Assembly (NCBI RefSeq): GCF_003686955.1
Contig: NZ_RCVM01000019.1
Location: 1 to 34,924 of the forward strand
Direction: 5' to 3'
Source of the DNA: Streptococcus hillyeri
GTDB lineage: Bacteria > Bacillota > Bacilli > Lactobacillales > Streptococcaceae
DNA: 34,924 bases
Below the pieces are notes generated by a model. The model did no database searches, was not told the origin of the DNA, and saw nothing but the letters and a program-made list of their open reading frames with translations. Made by a program: the position numbers and the translations under genes. This document shows, one piece after another, positions 7,878-18,451 of the stretch (position 1 is its first letter; each line of letters starts with the position of its first letter).

Positions 7878-8666
7878 TTATACCCACATCTCCAAGACTT
7901 CGGCAATCCCATCATGATTATGATCGCTAGTTACAGTTCCTATAGCTTTTTGAACTTCTTTGGGACCATTTGCCATCACATAACCTTTTCCAACAACTTT
8001 AAGCATATCTAAGTCATTAAAATTATCACCAAAAGCAATTGTATCACTCAAAGCAACACCATAGCTCTCAGCAAATAAGGTTACTGCTCTCCCTTTTTCA
8101 ATACCTGAGGCCATTACTTCAATATAATAAGGCAAGGAACGGGCAATTGATAACTGCGGATAGCGGACTTTTAATTCGTTTTCAAGCGTCTCAATGACTT
8201 CTGGTTCTCCCATTAAAAGAAGTTTGTGTACTTCTGGAAGTTCTGAAATTTTTTCTAAAGGAATTTCTTCTGAATTTAATCCTACCACACGTTCTTCACG
8301 AGAAATCCAGTAATTCTTTCTATCTTGTGAAAACCAGTAACTGCCACTATAGATATTCCAAGCAACTTCTGGAGACTGTTCTTCTAAGTAGTGACACAGA
8401 GATAAAGCATCAGAAACTGGCATTGCCTGTGAATCTATAACTCGTCCCTTCTCATCTTGTATTAGAGCCCCATTATAGGAAATAATCGGAGTATGGGGTA
8501 AAAAATCTGCTAGCAAAGGCTTTATAGCTTCAGGCATTCGTGCCGATACAGGAACAAAAATATGCCCTTGCTCAATTGCTCTTACTAGAGCTTTACGAGT
8601 TCTTGGTGTCACCACTAAGTCTTTATTAATTAATGTACCATCAATATCACTAAAAATAATTGCCAT
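7878..8666 (-). CDS. HAD-superfamily Cof-type sugar phosphatase
   Basis: 262-residue haloacid-dehalogenase hydrolase of the Cof/YidA class. Motif I is SDIDGTL with both catalytic aspartates (about residues 7 and 9); motif II is PVSARMPEAI; the C-terminal metal-binding motif is IAFGDNFNDLDML, followed by MANGPKEVQKA. Such enzymes dephosphorylate sugar phosphates or related metabolites in the cytoplasm; the substrate cannot be read from sequence. The start at ATG 8666 is chosen because GGAAGGTGG precedes it; the GTG at 8675 lies within that ribosome site. It is the first gene of the levQ-levS-levR-levT unit and abuts levQ, so a role in fructose-phosphate metabolism is possible but unproven. Confidence 0.85.
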   Translation of the reverse strand: MAIIFSDIDGTLINKDLVVTPRTRKALVRAIEQGHIFVPVSARMPEAIKPLLADFLPHTPIISYNGALIQDEKGRVIDSQAMPVSDALSLCHYLEEQSPEVAWNIYSGSYWFSQDRKNYWISREERVVGLNSEEIPLEKISELPEVHKLLLMGEPEVIETLENELKVRYPQLSIARSLPYYIEVMASGIEKGRAVTLFAESYGVALSDTIAFGDNFNDLDMLKVVGKGYVMANGPKEVQKAIGTVTSDHNHDGIAEVLEMWV

Positions 8667-8771
8667 AACTGCCACCTTCCTAGACTGTTACTTAGCATTT
8701 TATACTATATTTTACAATGTTAGTATACCATTTTCTGAAAAGGTTTTCTATATTAAGTAATAACCATATTA

Positions 8772-9285
8772 ATACTCGTCCAAAATCAAAATTAGCATTT
8801 TAGAACCTCTAATACTTTTGATGCACTACCGAACGAAGTGAGACTAAAATGTTTCTTTCGCTATAGTGGTATTCTTATTAGTGAAACTGTCCGGTGGATA
8901 GTTTCAGCCTGAGCTTAGAAATCAAAAAGCGAGGGTAATTGGCTTGATATGAACGGATTTTTGGGAGAACTGCAGAAATTGAGAGTCAATTTCGTAGTAA
9001 TTCCCCCGCAAGGATGATTAGGTTGGACGCTGTCGAGTAGTCGACAAGTACATCCAATCATCTACTGCGATAGAGATAAGCTCAAATCTAGCAATGAAAC
9101 TCCGTAGGAGGTTGGGACACTGACTTTGTCAGCTTCATTTCCTACCTCAAAAGGTTCCCCAAATCTTATCGACTGTGACGAACTCTGTTCGTCTTATTTC
9201 CCACCTCCAAAGGTCTCCCAGACCTTTGGAGCGTCCGCACTTTTAAGAAAGAAACGAAAAAGGAATTTTTGATTTTTGTTAAGTA
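8772..9285. repeat. Modular repeat element, copy A (long form)
   Basis: About 514 bases that share four blocks, in the same order, with the reverse complement of copy B (23001-23241). Block 1 is 8772-8874 (103 bases, four mismatches to copy B). Block 2 is 8946-8962. Block 3 is 9089-9114 (contains GAAACTCCGTAGGAGGTTG). Block 4 is 9231-9285. Copy A carries extra, unrelated sequence between the blocks (notably 8875-8945, 8963-9088 and 9115-9230). The outer ends form imperfect inverted repeats (CCAAAATCAAAATTAGC against AACAAAAATCAAAAATTAC). No coding frame is supported. It looks like a non-autonomous, MITE-like intergenic element, which is inference. It fills the gap between the lev regulatory operon and the 3' end of fruA. 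Confidence 0.75.
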
Positions 9286-9307
9286 TAAGAAACCCTTTTT
9301 ATAAATA

Positions 9308-9333
9308 TCTCCCTCAGTATTTCATGAGGGAGA
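9308..9333 (-). terminator. Probable terminator of fruA
   Basis: Perfect 9-bp inverted repeat TCTCCCTCA / TGAGGGAGA with an 8-base loop, 16 bases after the fruA stop; on the minus strand it is followed by AT-rich sequence with a broken T-tract. Confidence 0.65.
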
Positions 9334-9348
9334 ATAATTTATTCACAA

Positions 9349-12300
9349 TTAGTAATCATTTTTCGAAAATCTCTTGAATAAAAGAGCGAAGAATCCCAGA
9401 ATATTAATCATACCGATTCCAAAAGCGAGGGAAGAAGTATCACCTGTTTTTGGTAAAAGTTTTCCATCTAAGTCTACTTCTTCTTTATCACCATTTGAAA
9501 TATTACCTCTTTGATTACCCATTAAATGAGTTGGTGGAGTAGGTCTCTTCCTATTTTCTGAATTCGACAATAATTCCACCTTGTCTTCGTTTGATATGTC
9601 TTGAATATCTTGATTTGCTCCATTGCCTTCATCTGAAACATTTGGTTTCTCAGTAGAATCTAGAGTTTCTGAATCTTCTGATGTTTCTTCTAAATTATTC
9701 ACCAAAAAATTCTTAACTTCTAATTGCCCATCCCAAAGCCCTAAACCAACAAATGGTTGGTTAAAATACTTGTCAGTAACATCAAATTTATGAGAAAGGA
9801 ATTCTTTACCATCTACTGCTACTTTGATAGTATCTATTGTTTTAATAACATCAATATGGTGATAGGTACCATCATTAATATTATTATCCATAGGAACCTC
9901 TTGGATTGTATCACCATAGAAACGATAAAGGCGAATATTATTTCTATCCCCAAATTGGACAGCATAGGCATTGGCAGGATCACTATTTGCAGATGCTAAG
10001 AAAAGATTAATAATACCTTTCGTATACTTGATATCAACACTCATTTTATACTCACTAAATGGTAGGACTTGCGTATTCATATAAGCATCGTTGGCAGATT
10101 GATTAGCATCATAAAGAGTTTCACCATCAATGTACCAATTGCCGCCTACAGCTTTTAGATGAGACAAATTCGTGTTGAAGTTATCTTCAAAAAGATCCAC
10201 TGTAAATTCCTCATAGAGGGATGCGTCTTCTTTAGATGTTGCCCGAACAACGACCTGACCTTTTTTAAGTCCTGTCAACACAGCTTTATTACCTTCTACA
10301 GTTAAAGAAGCAACGCTACTATCACTAACTGTCCATGTTAAATCTTGAGCAGCGACTGCTGGCATCACGTAAGCTTTCAATGGTATTGGTTCACCAACGG
10401 TTACTCGTGTTGTTTTTGGACTTGCTGCTACCACATCAAGAGGTGTAGAAACATCTCTTCTTTCTTTCCAAATGCTTGTCAATGGATAAACAGTGATATC
10501 CGCTTTAGAAGTATCACTTTCTGAAAAGACTCTTAATCCTAGACTTGTTGGGGCAGGAAAAATTTGATTAGCACCAGCTACTGTATTACCCTTAGCAAAG
10601 ACTTCAACACTTGAACGGTCTACAAAGAGATGTAAATCAATACTACCATCCGCATGGCGTGTCACATGCTGCTGATTAACTTTAGCAAATTGATTACTTA
10701 AGATAATACCTGATTGACTTCTGTCAATGGCAAGGGTCTCAGTGGCAAGATCATAGATAACTTTTGTAACTTCACCATCACCAACACGTAAATCAAAACC
10801 TAAACGATTAGTCGCTTCACCTGGTTGGAAATGAGCTATAATTTCATATGTGTCACTAGCAAAATCCTTAAACAAGTCATTGTTTTCTGTGACGGTAACA
10901 TCTTTATAAGAGATAGCCTTGCTCGTATCTCTAAGATTTTCATAGGCTTTAATAGGTGTTTGCGTTAATACATAGTGATCACCTTCTTTAACAAGACCAA
11001 GTGCTAAATTCAAATTAAAGGTTCCATTAAATTTTTGATCAACGGCATCAGCAACCAGATTACAATAATCATCCCAAGTGTTCATCCAGTTCAATTCAAT
11101 CACTTCAGGAAGGGTTGGCTGAGCACTAGTACCAAAATCTTGCACATAGTAGGTCATCGCAGCATAAGAATCCTTACCAAAGTTCATGATGTGATCTTCA
11201 TTTTCATAAACTGCATCAGGTACAAATCGCCATGAACCATCAACTGGTTTAAAGTCTCCAATTTTGTAGAAACGCCCTCCACGAGAAAGTGCCCACTTCA
11301 AATTACCATCCTCTGCTTGTAGGGGATACAAGTCTGGACACTCGGTATGAAGCTCTGGATAAGTCGATTCCACCTTCCAATCTGTCAAATTATCTGATGA
11401 GTAGATACGTAGTGGTCCGCCTGCTATCACCATGAACCATTTATTTTCCCAACGAAAGACTTTTGGATCACGAAAATCACGGCTATTCAAAGGATCATTA
11501 GCCCAGTCTGCTGCAATTTTATCTGATTTTTGCCAAGTTTTACCTTCATCCGTACTGTAAGCAAGTTTAATTCGTTGTCCTTCGCCATTGACAGTGATTA
11601 AGGCAACAAGGCCACCATTACCATCTTCGAACAAGCCTGAAGTGTTTTTATCATCAACAACGATACAACCTGAGAACATGGTACCATTAGCATCTGGGTA
11701 AAAGGCAATCGGTTGTTCTTCCCAAGTAAGCAAGTCTTTACTTGTGGCATGTGCCCAATGCATTGGTCCCCATTTGGTATCATCATGGAACTGATAGAAG
11801 AGATGATAAGTACCATTGTAGTAAACTAAACCGTTTGGATCATTAGCCCAGCCATCTTTAACAGAGTAGTGGAATTGTCCTCGATAAAGCTCATTGTAGT
11901 ACACATCATCAGATTGGCGACGATGAACATTGAGGCGATAGGTCAATGAAACAGGTTGACCAGATGCTGTTAGAATTTGACTAGTCACAGTTAGATAATT
12001 GGCACCAACATCTAATGGAATATCTTCAAGGACGTTATAAACAGTCCCCTTCGCATCTTGAATGGTAACTGTTGTTCCAGGTTGTTTAGCTACACTCTCT
12101 AAACGGATAGTTTTTGCATCATGCTTCACATACTGAATATGAGTAGCTTCTTTTGGGAAAAATTGACCCTTGGTTTCAACAGTTCCTTCTGTTGAACTGA
12201 CAATAATATCTTCTAAAAATGGCAATTCCTCATCTGCTAACGGTGTGTAGAAGGTGTTTTGGAAAATCATTTCGCCGTTCCAGTTCAACAATCCAAAATA

Positions 12301-13185
12301 TCCTTCTGAAATTGGTGTTGTTTGCCCTTTATCATTTCTCTGAAGGGTAAAATCACTCAAATTGGCAATCAATACATCGTTAACATAGTAAGAAAGCCAT
12401 TCATCAGTCGCTACAACCTTCAAATGATAGCGGTTATCTAGTGTTGCTGCAACTTCTTTATCATCAATCAAATTAGCCTCTGCCCAGCGCCATAGACGCG
12501 CTCTGTGACTGTTAGCATCTAAATTGACAGTATAGTTTTTAAGGTTCTCTGGGTCATTATTTGAGCGGAATGTTAATGAAGCGGCCCCCTCATTCTTTAA
12601 GAAGGTTACATCTGTCTCAAAAATAAAGTTTTTTCCATGTGACTCAGTATAGAGGAAATTATCTCCCTTACCAATAGCATTGCTATAGAGACCATCTTCT
12701 TGAAGTTTCCACACATTTTCATCATAGGATAGATTGTTAAGATTCGTGTGATAGCCTGATGTTACGGTAGATTCGCTTGCTACAGATGGACTTTCTGAAA
12801 CATCACTTGCCGAATGATTTTGAGGGGCAGCTTCTTCATCTGACACTTCTGGAGTTGTAGCTGCTGCTGAGCTATCCTCAGAAACAGGAGCTACTACAGG
12901 AGTTATGTATCCTGATGTTTCATCAACAGTTCCTAGAGTTTCTTCGGTCACTTCTGATATCTCTGAAGTACCAAGCTCTTCTCCAACAATGCTATCACTT
13001 GTTGGTGCGACTAGCGGAGCAACAACTTGCTCTGATGTTGCTCCTTCAACCACATCAGCTGATACCTGATACGTAGAAGTCGCTAAGGTTAATCCCACTA
13101 AAAAAGCTGAACAGCCATATATCCAAATCTTCCCTCTCTTGCGCATATACCAATTTTTGCATTGTGTTTCTTTGATATTCTTCAT
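9349..13185 (-). CDS. fruA: Cell-wall-anchored GH32 fructan hydrolase (fructanase)
   Basis: 1278-residue secreted exo-type fructanase that would cleave levan, inulin or sucrose outside the cell to fructose. The start at 13185 is set by GGAGG eight bases upstream. A signal peptide ends near VSA-DVV. Then come a Thr/Ser/Glu-rich linker, a laminin-G/concanavalin-like domain (about 145-315), and the GH32 propeller with nucleophile motif WANDPNG (about 445), FRDP (about 571) and the acid/base motif ECPDLYPL (about 615). A GH32 C-terminal sandwich follows, then a bacterial Ig-like domain (about 930-1005) and a second concanavalin-like domain (about 1015-1175). It ends with LPKTGD (about 1245), a hydrophobic stretch and a basic tail, so it is attached by sortase. 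It is close to S. mutans FruA, which is longer. It stands alone, with its own promoter, cre and operator. Confidence 0.95.
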   Translation of the reverse strand: MKNIKETQCKNWYMRKRGKIWIYGCSAFLVGLTLATSTYQVSADVVEGATSEQVVAPLVAPTSDSIVGEELGTSEISEVTEETLGTVDETSGYITPVVAPVSEDSSAAATTPEVSDEEAAPQNHSASDVSESPSVASESTVTSGYHTNLNNLSYDENVWKLQEDGLYSNAIGKGDNFLYTESHGKNFIFETDVTFLKNEGAASLTFRSNNDPENLKNYTVNLDANSHRARLWRWAEANLIDDKEVAATLDNRYHLKVVATDEWLSYYVNDVLIANLSDFTLQRNDKGQTTPISEGYFGLLNWNGEMIFQNTFYTPLADEELPFLEDIIVSSTEGTVETKGQFFPKEATHIQYVKHDAKTIRLESVAKQPGTTVTIQDAKGTVYNVLEDIPLDVGANYLTVTSQILTASGQPVSLTYRLNVHRRQSDDVYYNELYRGQFHYSVKDGWANDPNGLVYYNGTYHLFYQFHDDTKWGPMHWAHATSKDLLTWEEQPIAFYPDANGTMFSGCIVVDDKNTSGLFEDGNGGLVALITVNGEGQRIKLAYSTDEGKTWQKSDKIAADWANDPLNSRDFRDPKVFRWENKWFMVIAGGPLRIYSSDNLTDWKVESTYPELHTECPDLYPLQAEDGNLKWALSRGGRFYKIGDFKPVDGSWRFVPDAVYENEDHIMNFGKDSYAAMTYYVQDFGTSAQPTLPEVIELNWMNTWDDYCNLVADAVDQKFNGTFNLNLALGLVKEGDHYVLTQTPIKAYENLRDTSKAISYKDVTVTENNDLFKDFASDTYEIIAHFQPGEATNRLGFDLRVGDGEVTKVIYDLATETLAIDRSQSGIILSNQFAKVNQQHVTRHADGSIDLHLFVDRSSVEVFAKGNTVAGANQIFPAPTSLGLRVFSESDTSKADITVYPLTSIWKERRDVSTPLDVVAASPKTTRVTVGEPIPLKAYVMPAVAAQDLTWTVSDSSVASLTVEGNKAVLTGLKKGQVVVRATSKEDASLYEEFTVDLFEDNFNTNLSHLKAVGGNWYIDGETLYDANQSANDAYMNTQVLPFSEYKMSVDIKYTKGIINLFLASANSDPANAYAVQFGDRNNIRLYRFYGDTIQEVPMDNNINDGTYHHIDVIKTIDTIKVAVDGKEFLSHKFDVTDKYFNQPFVGLGLWDGQLEVKNFLVNNLEETSEDSETLDSTEKPNVSDEGNGANQDIQDISNEDKVELLSNSENRKRPTPPTHLMGNQRGNISNGDKEEVDLDGKLLPKTGDTSSLAFGIGMINILGFFALLFKRFSKNDY

Positions 13186-13224
13186 AAAATATACCTCCAA
13201 ATGGATTTTGGTTCAAGCGATAAA

Positions 13225-13238
13225 AGAAAACGCTTTCT
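13225..13238. promoter_or_regulatory. cre site (CcpA) in the fruA promoter
   Basis: The plus strand reads AGAAAACGCTTTCT, a near-palindromic cre core. It lies about 40 bases upstream of the fruA start, at or just after the likely -10 region (TATTAT-type sequence at 13240-13247 on the minus strand), where CcpA would block transcription when glucose is present. Confidence 0.7.
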
Positions 13239-13278
13239 GATAATATAATTGTATGACCTTTTACAAACGAATACAATA

Positions 13279-13310
13279 GACAGATGTCATTTATCATCAT
13301 GACATCTGTC
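13279..13310. promoter_or_regulatory. Palindromic operator upstream of fruA (candidate LevR site)
   Basis: Perfect 12-bp inverted repeat GACAGATGTCAT / ATGACATCTGTC around the 8-base spacer TTATCATC. It is centred roughly 60 bases upstream of the expected transcription start, a typical activator position. The motif shares CATTTATCAT and TGACA/TGTCA half-sites with the region upstream of levD, which suggests one regulator for both. Confidence 0.6.
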
Positions 13311-13377
13311 ACATTTATTGCACTCAATAATGTAAAAATTTTATTTTCTTCAAGTAATGCTCTTATTAATTCTACAA

Positions 13378-13416
13378 AAAAAGCATAGAACCTATTTTTT
13401 AAGATTCTATACTTTT
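13378..13416 (-). terminator. Terminator of folC
   Basis: 10-bp stem with one mismatch (AAGCATAGAA at 13381-13390, TTCTATACTT at 13405-13414) just after the folC stop; on the minus strand the distal arm leads into a T-tract. Confidence 0.7.
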
Positions 13417-13430
13417 TATCAATGAAGCTA

Positions 13431-14696
13431 TTAGTTTGTATCTTCCAACAAAGATTTTCTAACTTGGCTGATGAAATAAAGGGAGCCTGTAATCACATAA
13501 AGTGTTTTAGGTATTGGACGACTAGCAACGGTGTCGATCCATGTCTCAAAATGCTCTATTCGGACGTATTTATCAGGATATTCTTCTACTTTGATGCTGT
13601 TCGGGTAATCAAAACTGGTTACTGTTAGGGTATCAAAAACAGATAACTGGTCCAGCATGGTGGTGACAGGCTTAGTATCAATAGCCGCGAACAAAATATG
13701 GATGTGATAGTCAGGATAATTTTCCTTGAGGACATCAACCAAAACGGCAATACTTTCATCGTTATGGGCGCCATCAATCATCAGGTTTGGACGCATGAGC
13801 TCTGTTCGCCCCTGCCATTTTGCCTGAGATAAGGCTTGTTGAATAACGGTCGGAGTGACCTTTGCATAACAATCCGATAACATGAGACTGGTCTGGATGG
13901 CTAGACTGGCGTTTGCAACCTGGTGCTGTCCCGACATGCTTAAAGAAATGTCTAATGTGTTAACACCATTAGAAAACTGAAACGCCCTGCTATTTCCAAA
14001 AGTCCTAAACTCCTTGTCAAACTCATAGGTAGGACAATTAAGTGCATTGGCACGATTATAGAATACTTGCCGAACACTGTCACGCTTTTCCGCAAAGATA
14101 AAAGGGACTTCCGCTTTTAAAACACCCACTTTTTGCTGGGCAATTTCCTGGTAACTGTCTCCCAAAATAGACTGGTGGTCACGTCCGATAGAGGTGCAAA
14201 TGACTGCCATAGGGGTAAAAACATTTGTCGAATCATGCAAGCCACCAAGCCCTGCCTCTATAATCGCGATATCAACGGGATGCATCTTCCCAAAATAGAC
14301 AAACATCATGGTCGTGATAATTTCAAACTCAGTTGCCGATTTCAGGTCCGTCTCAAGAGGAAGCCGATCGACAACGGGTTTTACAATCTCAACCAATTTG
14401 ACCAAATCTTCCTTAGAAATCATTTCTCCATTTACAGAAATACGTTCTCTAAAGTCCATGATATAAGGAGATATGAAAGTCCCTACTTCATAGCCTGCCT
14501 GAGTAAAAATGTTCTGCAAATAATTGACAGTCGAACCTTTGCCATTCGTACCGACTACATGAACACCTTTAATATTTTTCTGAGGATTGCCAAGTTCATT
14601 GAGCATCCATTCCATACGTTTCACGCCGGGTTTGATTCCAAATTTTAATTGACCGTGAATCCAGTCCAGGGTCTCTTCATAAGTCATATTTTTCAT
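13431..14696 (-). CDS. folC: Folylpolyglutamate synthase / dihydrofolate synthase
   Basis: 421-residue Mur-ligase-like enzyme that adds glutamate to folates in the cytoplasm. The ATP-binding loop VVGTNGKGSTVNYLQ lies near residues 47-61. Other signs are EAGLGGLHDSTN (family form EVGLGGRLDATN), TSIGRDHQSILG and the C-terminal VITGSLYFISQVR, all typical of FolC. Length is normal. There is no strong ribosome site before the first ATG; a second ATG three codons in is also possible. It follows rpsU after a terminator-like hairpin (14711-14734), so it may be expressed by read-through or from a promoter I cannot see. A bifunctional role is family knowledge. Confidence 0.92.
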   Translation of the reverse strand: MKNMTYEETLDWIHGQLKFGIKPGVKRMEWMLNELGNPQKNIKGVHVVGTNGKGSTVNYLQNIFTQAGYEVGTFISPYIMDFRERISVNGEMISKEDLVKLVEIVKPVVDRLPLETDLKSATEFEIITTMMFVYFGKMHPVDIAIIEAGLGGLHDSTNVFTPMAVICTSIGRDHQSILGDSYQEIAQQKVGVLKAEVPFIFAEKRDSVRQVFYNRANALNCPTYEFDKEFRTFGNSRAFQFSNGVNTLDISLSMSGQHQVANASLAIQTSLMLSDCYAKVTPTVIQQALSQAKWQGRTELMRPNLMIDGAHNDESIAVLVDVLKENYPDYHIHILFAAIDTKPVTTMLDQLSVFDTLTVTSFDYPNSIKVEEYPDKYVRIEHFETWIDTVASRPIPKTLYVITGSLYFISQVRKSLLEDTN

Positions 14697-14710
14697 AGTT
14701 TTAGTATAGC

Positions 14711-14734
14711 AAAAAGACTAGCACTAGGCTAGTC
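14711..14734 (-). terminator. Terminator/attenuator between rpsU and folC
   Basis: 7-bp GC-containing inverted repeat GACTAGC / GCTAGTC with a 5-base loop, followed on the minus strand by TTTTT. It lies 15-40 bases past the rpsU stop. Confidence 0.8.
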
Positions 14735-14747
14735 TCCTCAAATTCTA

Positions 14748-14924
14748 TTAGAATTTTTTACGCTTACGCGCTGCTTCTGATTTACGTTTACGTTTTACAG
14801 ATGGTTTTTCATAGTGCTCACGTTTACGAGCCTCTTGAAGAGTACCAGCTTTAGTAACCGCACGTTTGAAACGACGAAGTGCATCGTCTAAAGATTCATT
14901 TTTACGAACGACTGTTTTTGACAT
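14748..14924 (-). CDS. rpsU: Ribosomal protein S21
   Basis: 58-residue bS21 of the small ribosomal subunit. [20 protein letters not shown] and the very basic tail ([15 protein letters not shown]) are diagnostic. The start at 14924 is chosen because GAGGAGGTG lies just upstream; an in-frame GTG at 14933 is part of that ribosome site. It has its own strong promoter (14970-14998), which overlaps the fni stop codon, and is followed by a hairpin terminator. Confidence 0.97.
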   Translation of the reverse strand: MSKTVVRKNESLDDALRRFKRAVTKAGTLQEARKREHYEKPSVKRKRKSEAARKRKKF

Positions 14925-14969
14925 AGATTTCACCTCCTCAAGATAATGTAACGATTTACGTTCTCAATT

Positions 14970-16517
<1,548 letters not shown>

Positions 16518-16525
<8 letters not shown>

Positions 16526-17522
16526 TTTCCCACCTTTCTTGATAAAGTAATTCAATTCCTGCGTCTGCCCAACGGTTAATGAGTTCTGTACTGGCTGATT
16601 GTGAAAAACTAATGGCAATCCCACAATCACCACCTCCAGAACCAGAGGATTTAGCAATGATATCCAGCCCCTCTTCCGCCTCTTTTAGTCTTTTTAAGTT
16701 ATCAATGTAAATGGCAGAGCTTAAGGAAACAAGAAGGTCTGAGACGATTTGAAGAGCGCTCTTCAGTTGTTCCTTATCTCCAGACAGCAGAGCTTCTTTA
16801 GCTTGTAAAACAGCAACTTGAGTTTCTACTAAGTAGTCTGACGTAATGGCAGCTTTGACTTGGTTAATCATATCTTTAGAAATGGCTGGTTGTCTGGTCC
16901 AACCGACTAAAAAATCAGCTTGGATGTGTGGCGCCAGCCTTTCAATGGTATATCCCCAGTCCATCGCCATCAACTCAGATAGCGGCTTTTGAGTAATCTG
17001 CTCTGCTATTTTCTCACGGTTAAAGGAAGTATAAGCAACCAAATCTTCGTAAGCTATGCAGGCGATATCCCCCATAGAGCCATTATCGCCGAGCTTTAAT
17101 AGGGTATAACTCGCCAGCTTGAACAACTCATCGGATGTCAAAGGAAGGGCAACAAAGGCTGCAAGAGCCTTGAGGGTCAAAACGGTAACTGAACCGCTTG
17201 AGCCAATGCCAAACTTGAGACCGTCACGTTCCAATTTCCCCGTAATGGTCAAACTAAACGGTGGTAACTGCTTTCCGTAAAAGGCTTGAAAGGTTGCTAT
17301 ACTCTCTTGGATGAGGGAATAGTTAGCATCCGGCTCAAGACCGACAGTATAATCAAACATGTCTGATGAGAGGATGATTTCATCTGACCTTTCAACTGCT
17401 GCAGTCATATAGATAGGAATATGCTGAATGAGCGCTGTCTGACCAGGGGTTAAAATACTATATTCCCCTGCAAGATAGAGTTTACCACCTGTATGAACAG
17501 TGATTTTTTTAGCAGTCATCAT
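16518..17522 (-). CDS. mvaK2: Phosphomevalonate kinase
   Basis: 334-residue GHMP kinase that phosphorylates mevalonate-5-phosphate. N-terminal GGKLYLAGEYSILTPGQTAL, the ATP loop LKFGIGSSGSVTVLT near residue 100, and C-terminal AKSSGSGGGDCGIAIS (motif 3) are typical of streptococcal MvaK2. It starts by ATGA overlap with mvaD. The two first codons are both ATG; either may be used. Cytoplasmic. Confidence 0.94.
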
Positions 17523-18451
17523 AGTTTTTTTGTCCTAGACACAATAACGTGATAATCCTCAGCAAAAATGCTTGCTAAGCGGTCTAAATCTTCTTCCAGG
17601 CAGAGCACTTTGACATTTGGTCCAGCGTCCATCGTGAAATAGCACCGCTCGCCAGCATCACGTAGAGCCTTCACTTTTTCCATGGCTGCGTAGCTAGCTT
17701 CTGTTAAGTAAGAAAAGCTCGGGGTCGCTGTTCGAGTTGTTTCGTGCATGCGAAGAGCATTGGCTTCTGTTAACTGCCCCACTTTGTCAAAATCATTTTC
17801 AGCCAGATAGGTCAACATAGCCTTGTAATCTTGCTCAGACTGTTTAATCCATTCTGGAAAAGAAGTTGACGTCTCTGTACACAATTTCATGCCCTCGCGG
17901 CTGGAAATGGCTTTTCGTTGGTCATTAAGGACAAGCATAATCATAGCTAAGTTGAGGTCTGTTTGGACACGATAGACTTCCCCAGAATCTTTATCCCATG
18001 CTGCCAGAGGCCCAAAGAAAGAACGCGATGAAGAGCCTGAGGCAAATTTGGCAATCTGCGCCAACTCAGCTTGTGTTTTCCCAGCCCCAAAGAGGTCATT
18101 TGCTGCTTTGACGAGGGCTGAAAGACCAGATGAACTAGATGATAGTCCTGCAGCTGTTGGCATGTTATTCCAGGTTTCAATTTTCACATACTGAGTGTCA
18201 TCTGTTCGGAACAAGTCAAGCACCTTGCTAGCTTTGACCAACTCAGCCTCTCCTTGCTCAATATCATCAATAAACATACTGTCCGAGGTTGCATTTTCCA
18301 AAAACGTTAGTGTTGTCTTTGTCACCATATCTTCTAACGTTAGCGAGATGCTTGAGGTCGAGGGAATCATTTTTTCGGCATCTGCCTTTCCCCAATATTT
18401 TACGATGGCAATATTAGCATAGGATTCAACAGTTACAGACTTTCGATCCAT
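17519..18451 (-). CDS. mvaD: Diphosphomevalonate decarboxylase
   Basis: 310-residue GHMP-family enzyme that converts mevalonate diphosphate to IPP with ATP. Seen: ESYANIAIVKYWGKAD at the N-terminus, STSSISLTL, the phosphate loop TAAGLSSSSSGLSAL near residues 95-110, ASGSSSRSFFG, and FTMDAGPNVKVL with the catalytic aspartate. It overlaps mvaK1 by 19 bases and mvaK2 by 4, indicating one translationally coupled operon. Confidence 0.95.
   Translation of the reverse strand: MDRKSVTVESYANIAIVKYWGKADAEKMIPSTSSISLTLEDMVTKTTLTFLENATSDSMFIDDIEQGEAELVKASKVLDLFRTDDTQYVKIETWNNMPTAAGLSSSSSGLSALVKAANDLFGAGKTQAELAQIAKFASGSSSRSFFGPLAAWDKDSGEVYRVQTDLNLAMIMLVLNDQRKAISSREGMKLCTETSTSFPEWIKQSEQDYKAMLTYLAENDFDKVGQLTEANALRMHETTRTATPSFSYLTEASYAAMEKVKALRDAGERCYFTMDAGPNVKVLCLEEDLDRLASIFAEDYHVIVSRTKKL

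Noticed and set aside
8772..9285. Repeat copy A as an insertion sequence with a transposase
   Set aside because: No open frame of useful length in any reading direction; only short blocks with inverted-repeat-like ends, so no autonomous element.
13055..13327. 90-residue open frame overlapping the fruA start
   Set aside because: Runs through the fruA operator, promoter and signal-peptide codons in another frame; not compatible with the clear fruA start.
14133..14648. 171-residue open frame opposite folC
   Set aside because: Antisense shadow of a well-conserved enzyme, with no family likeness or start signal.
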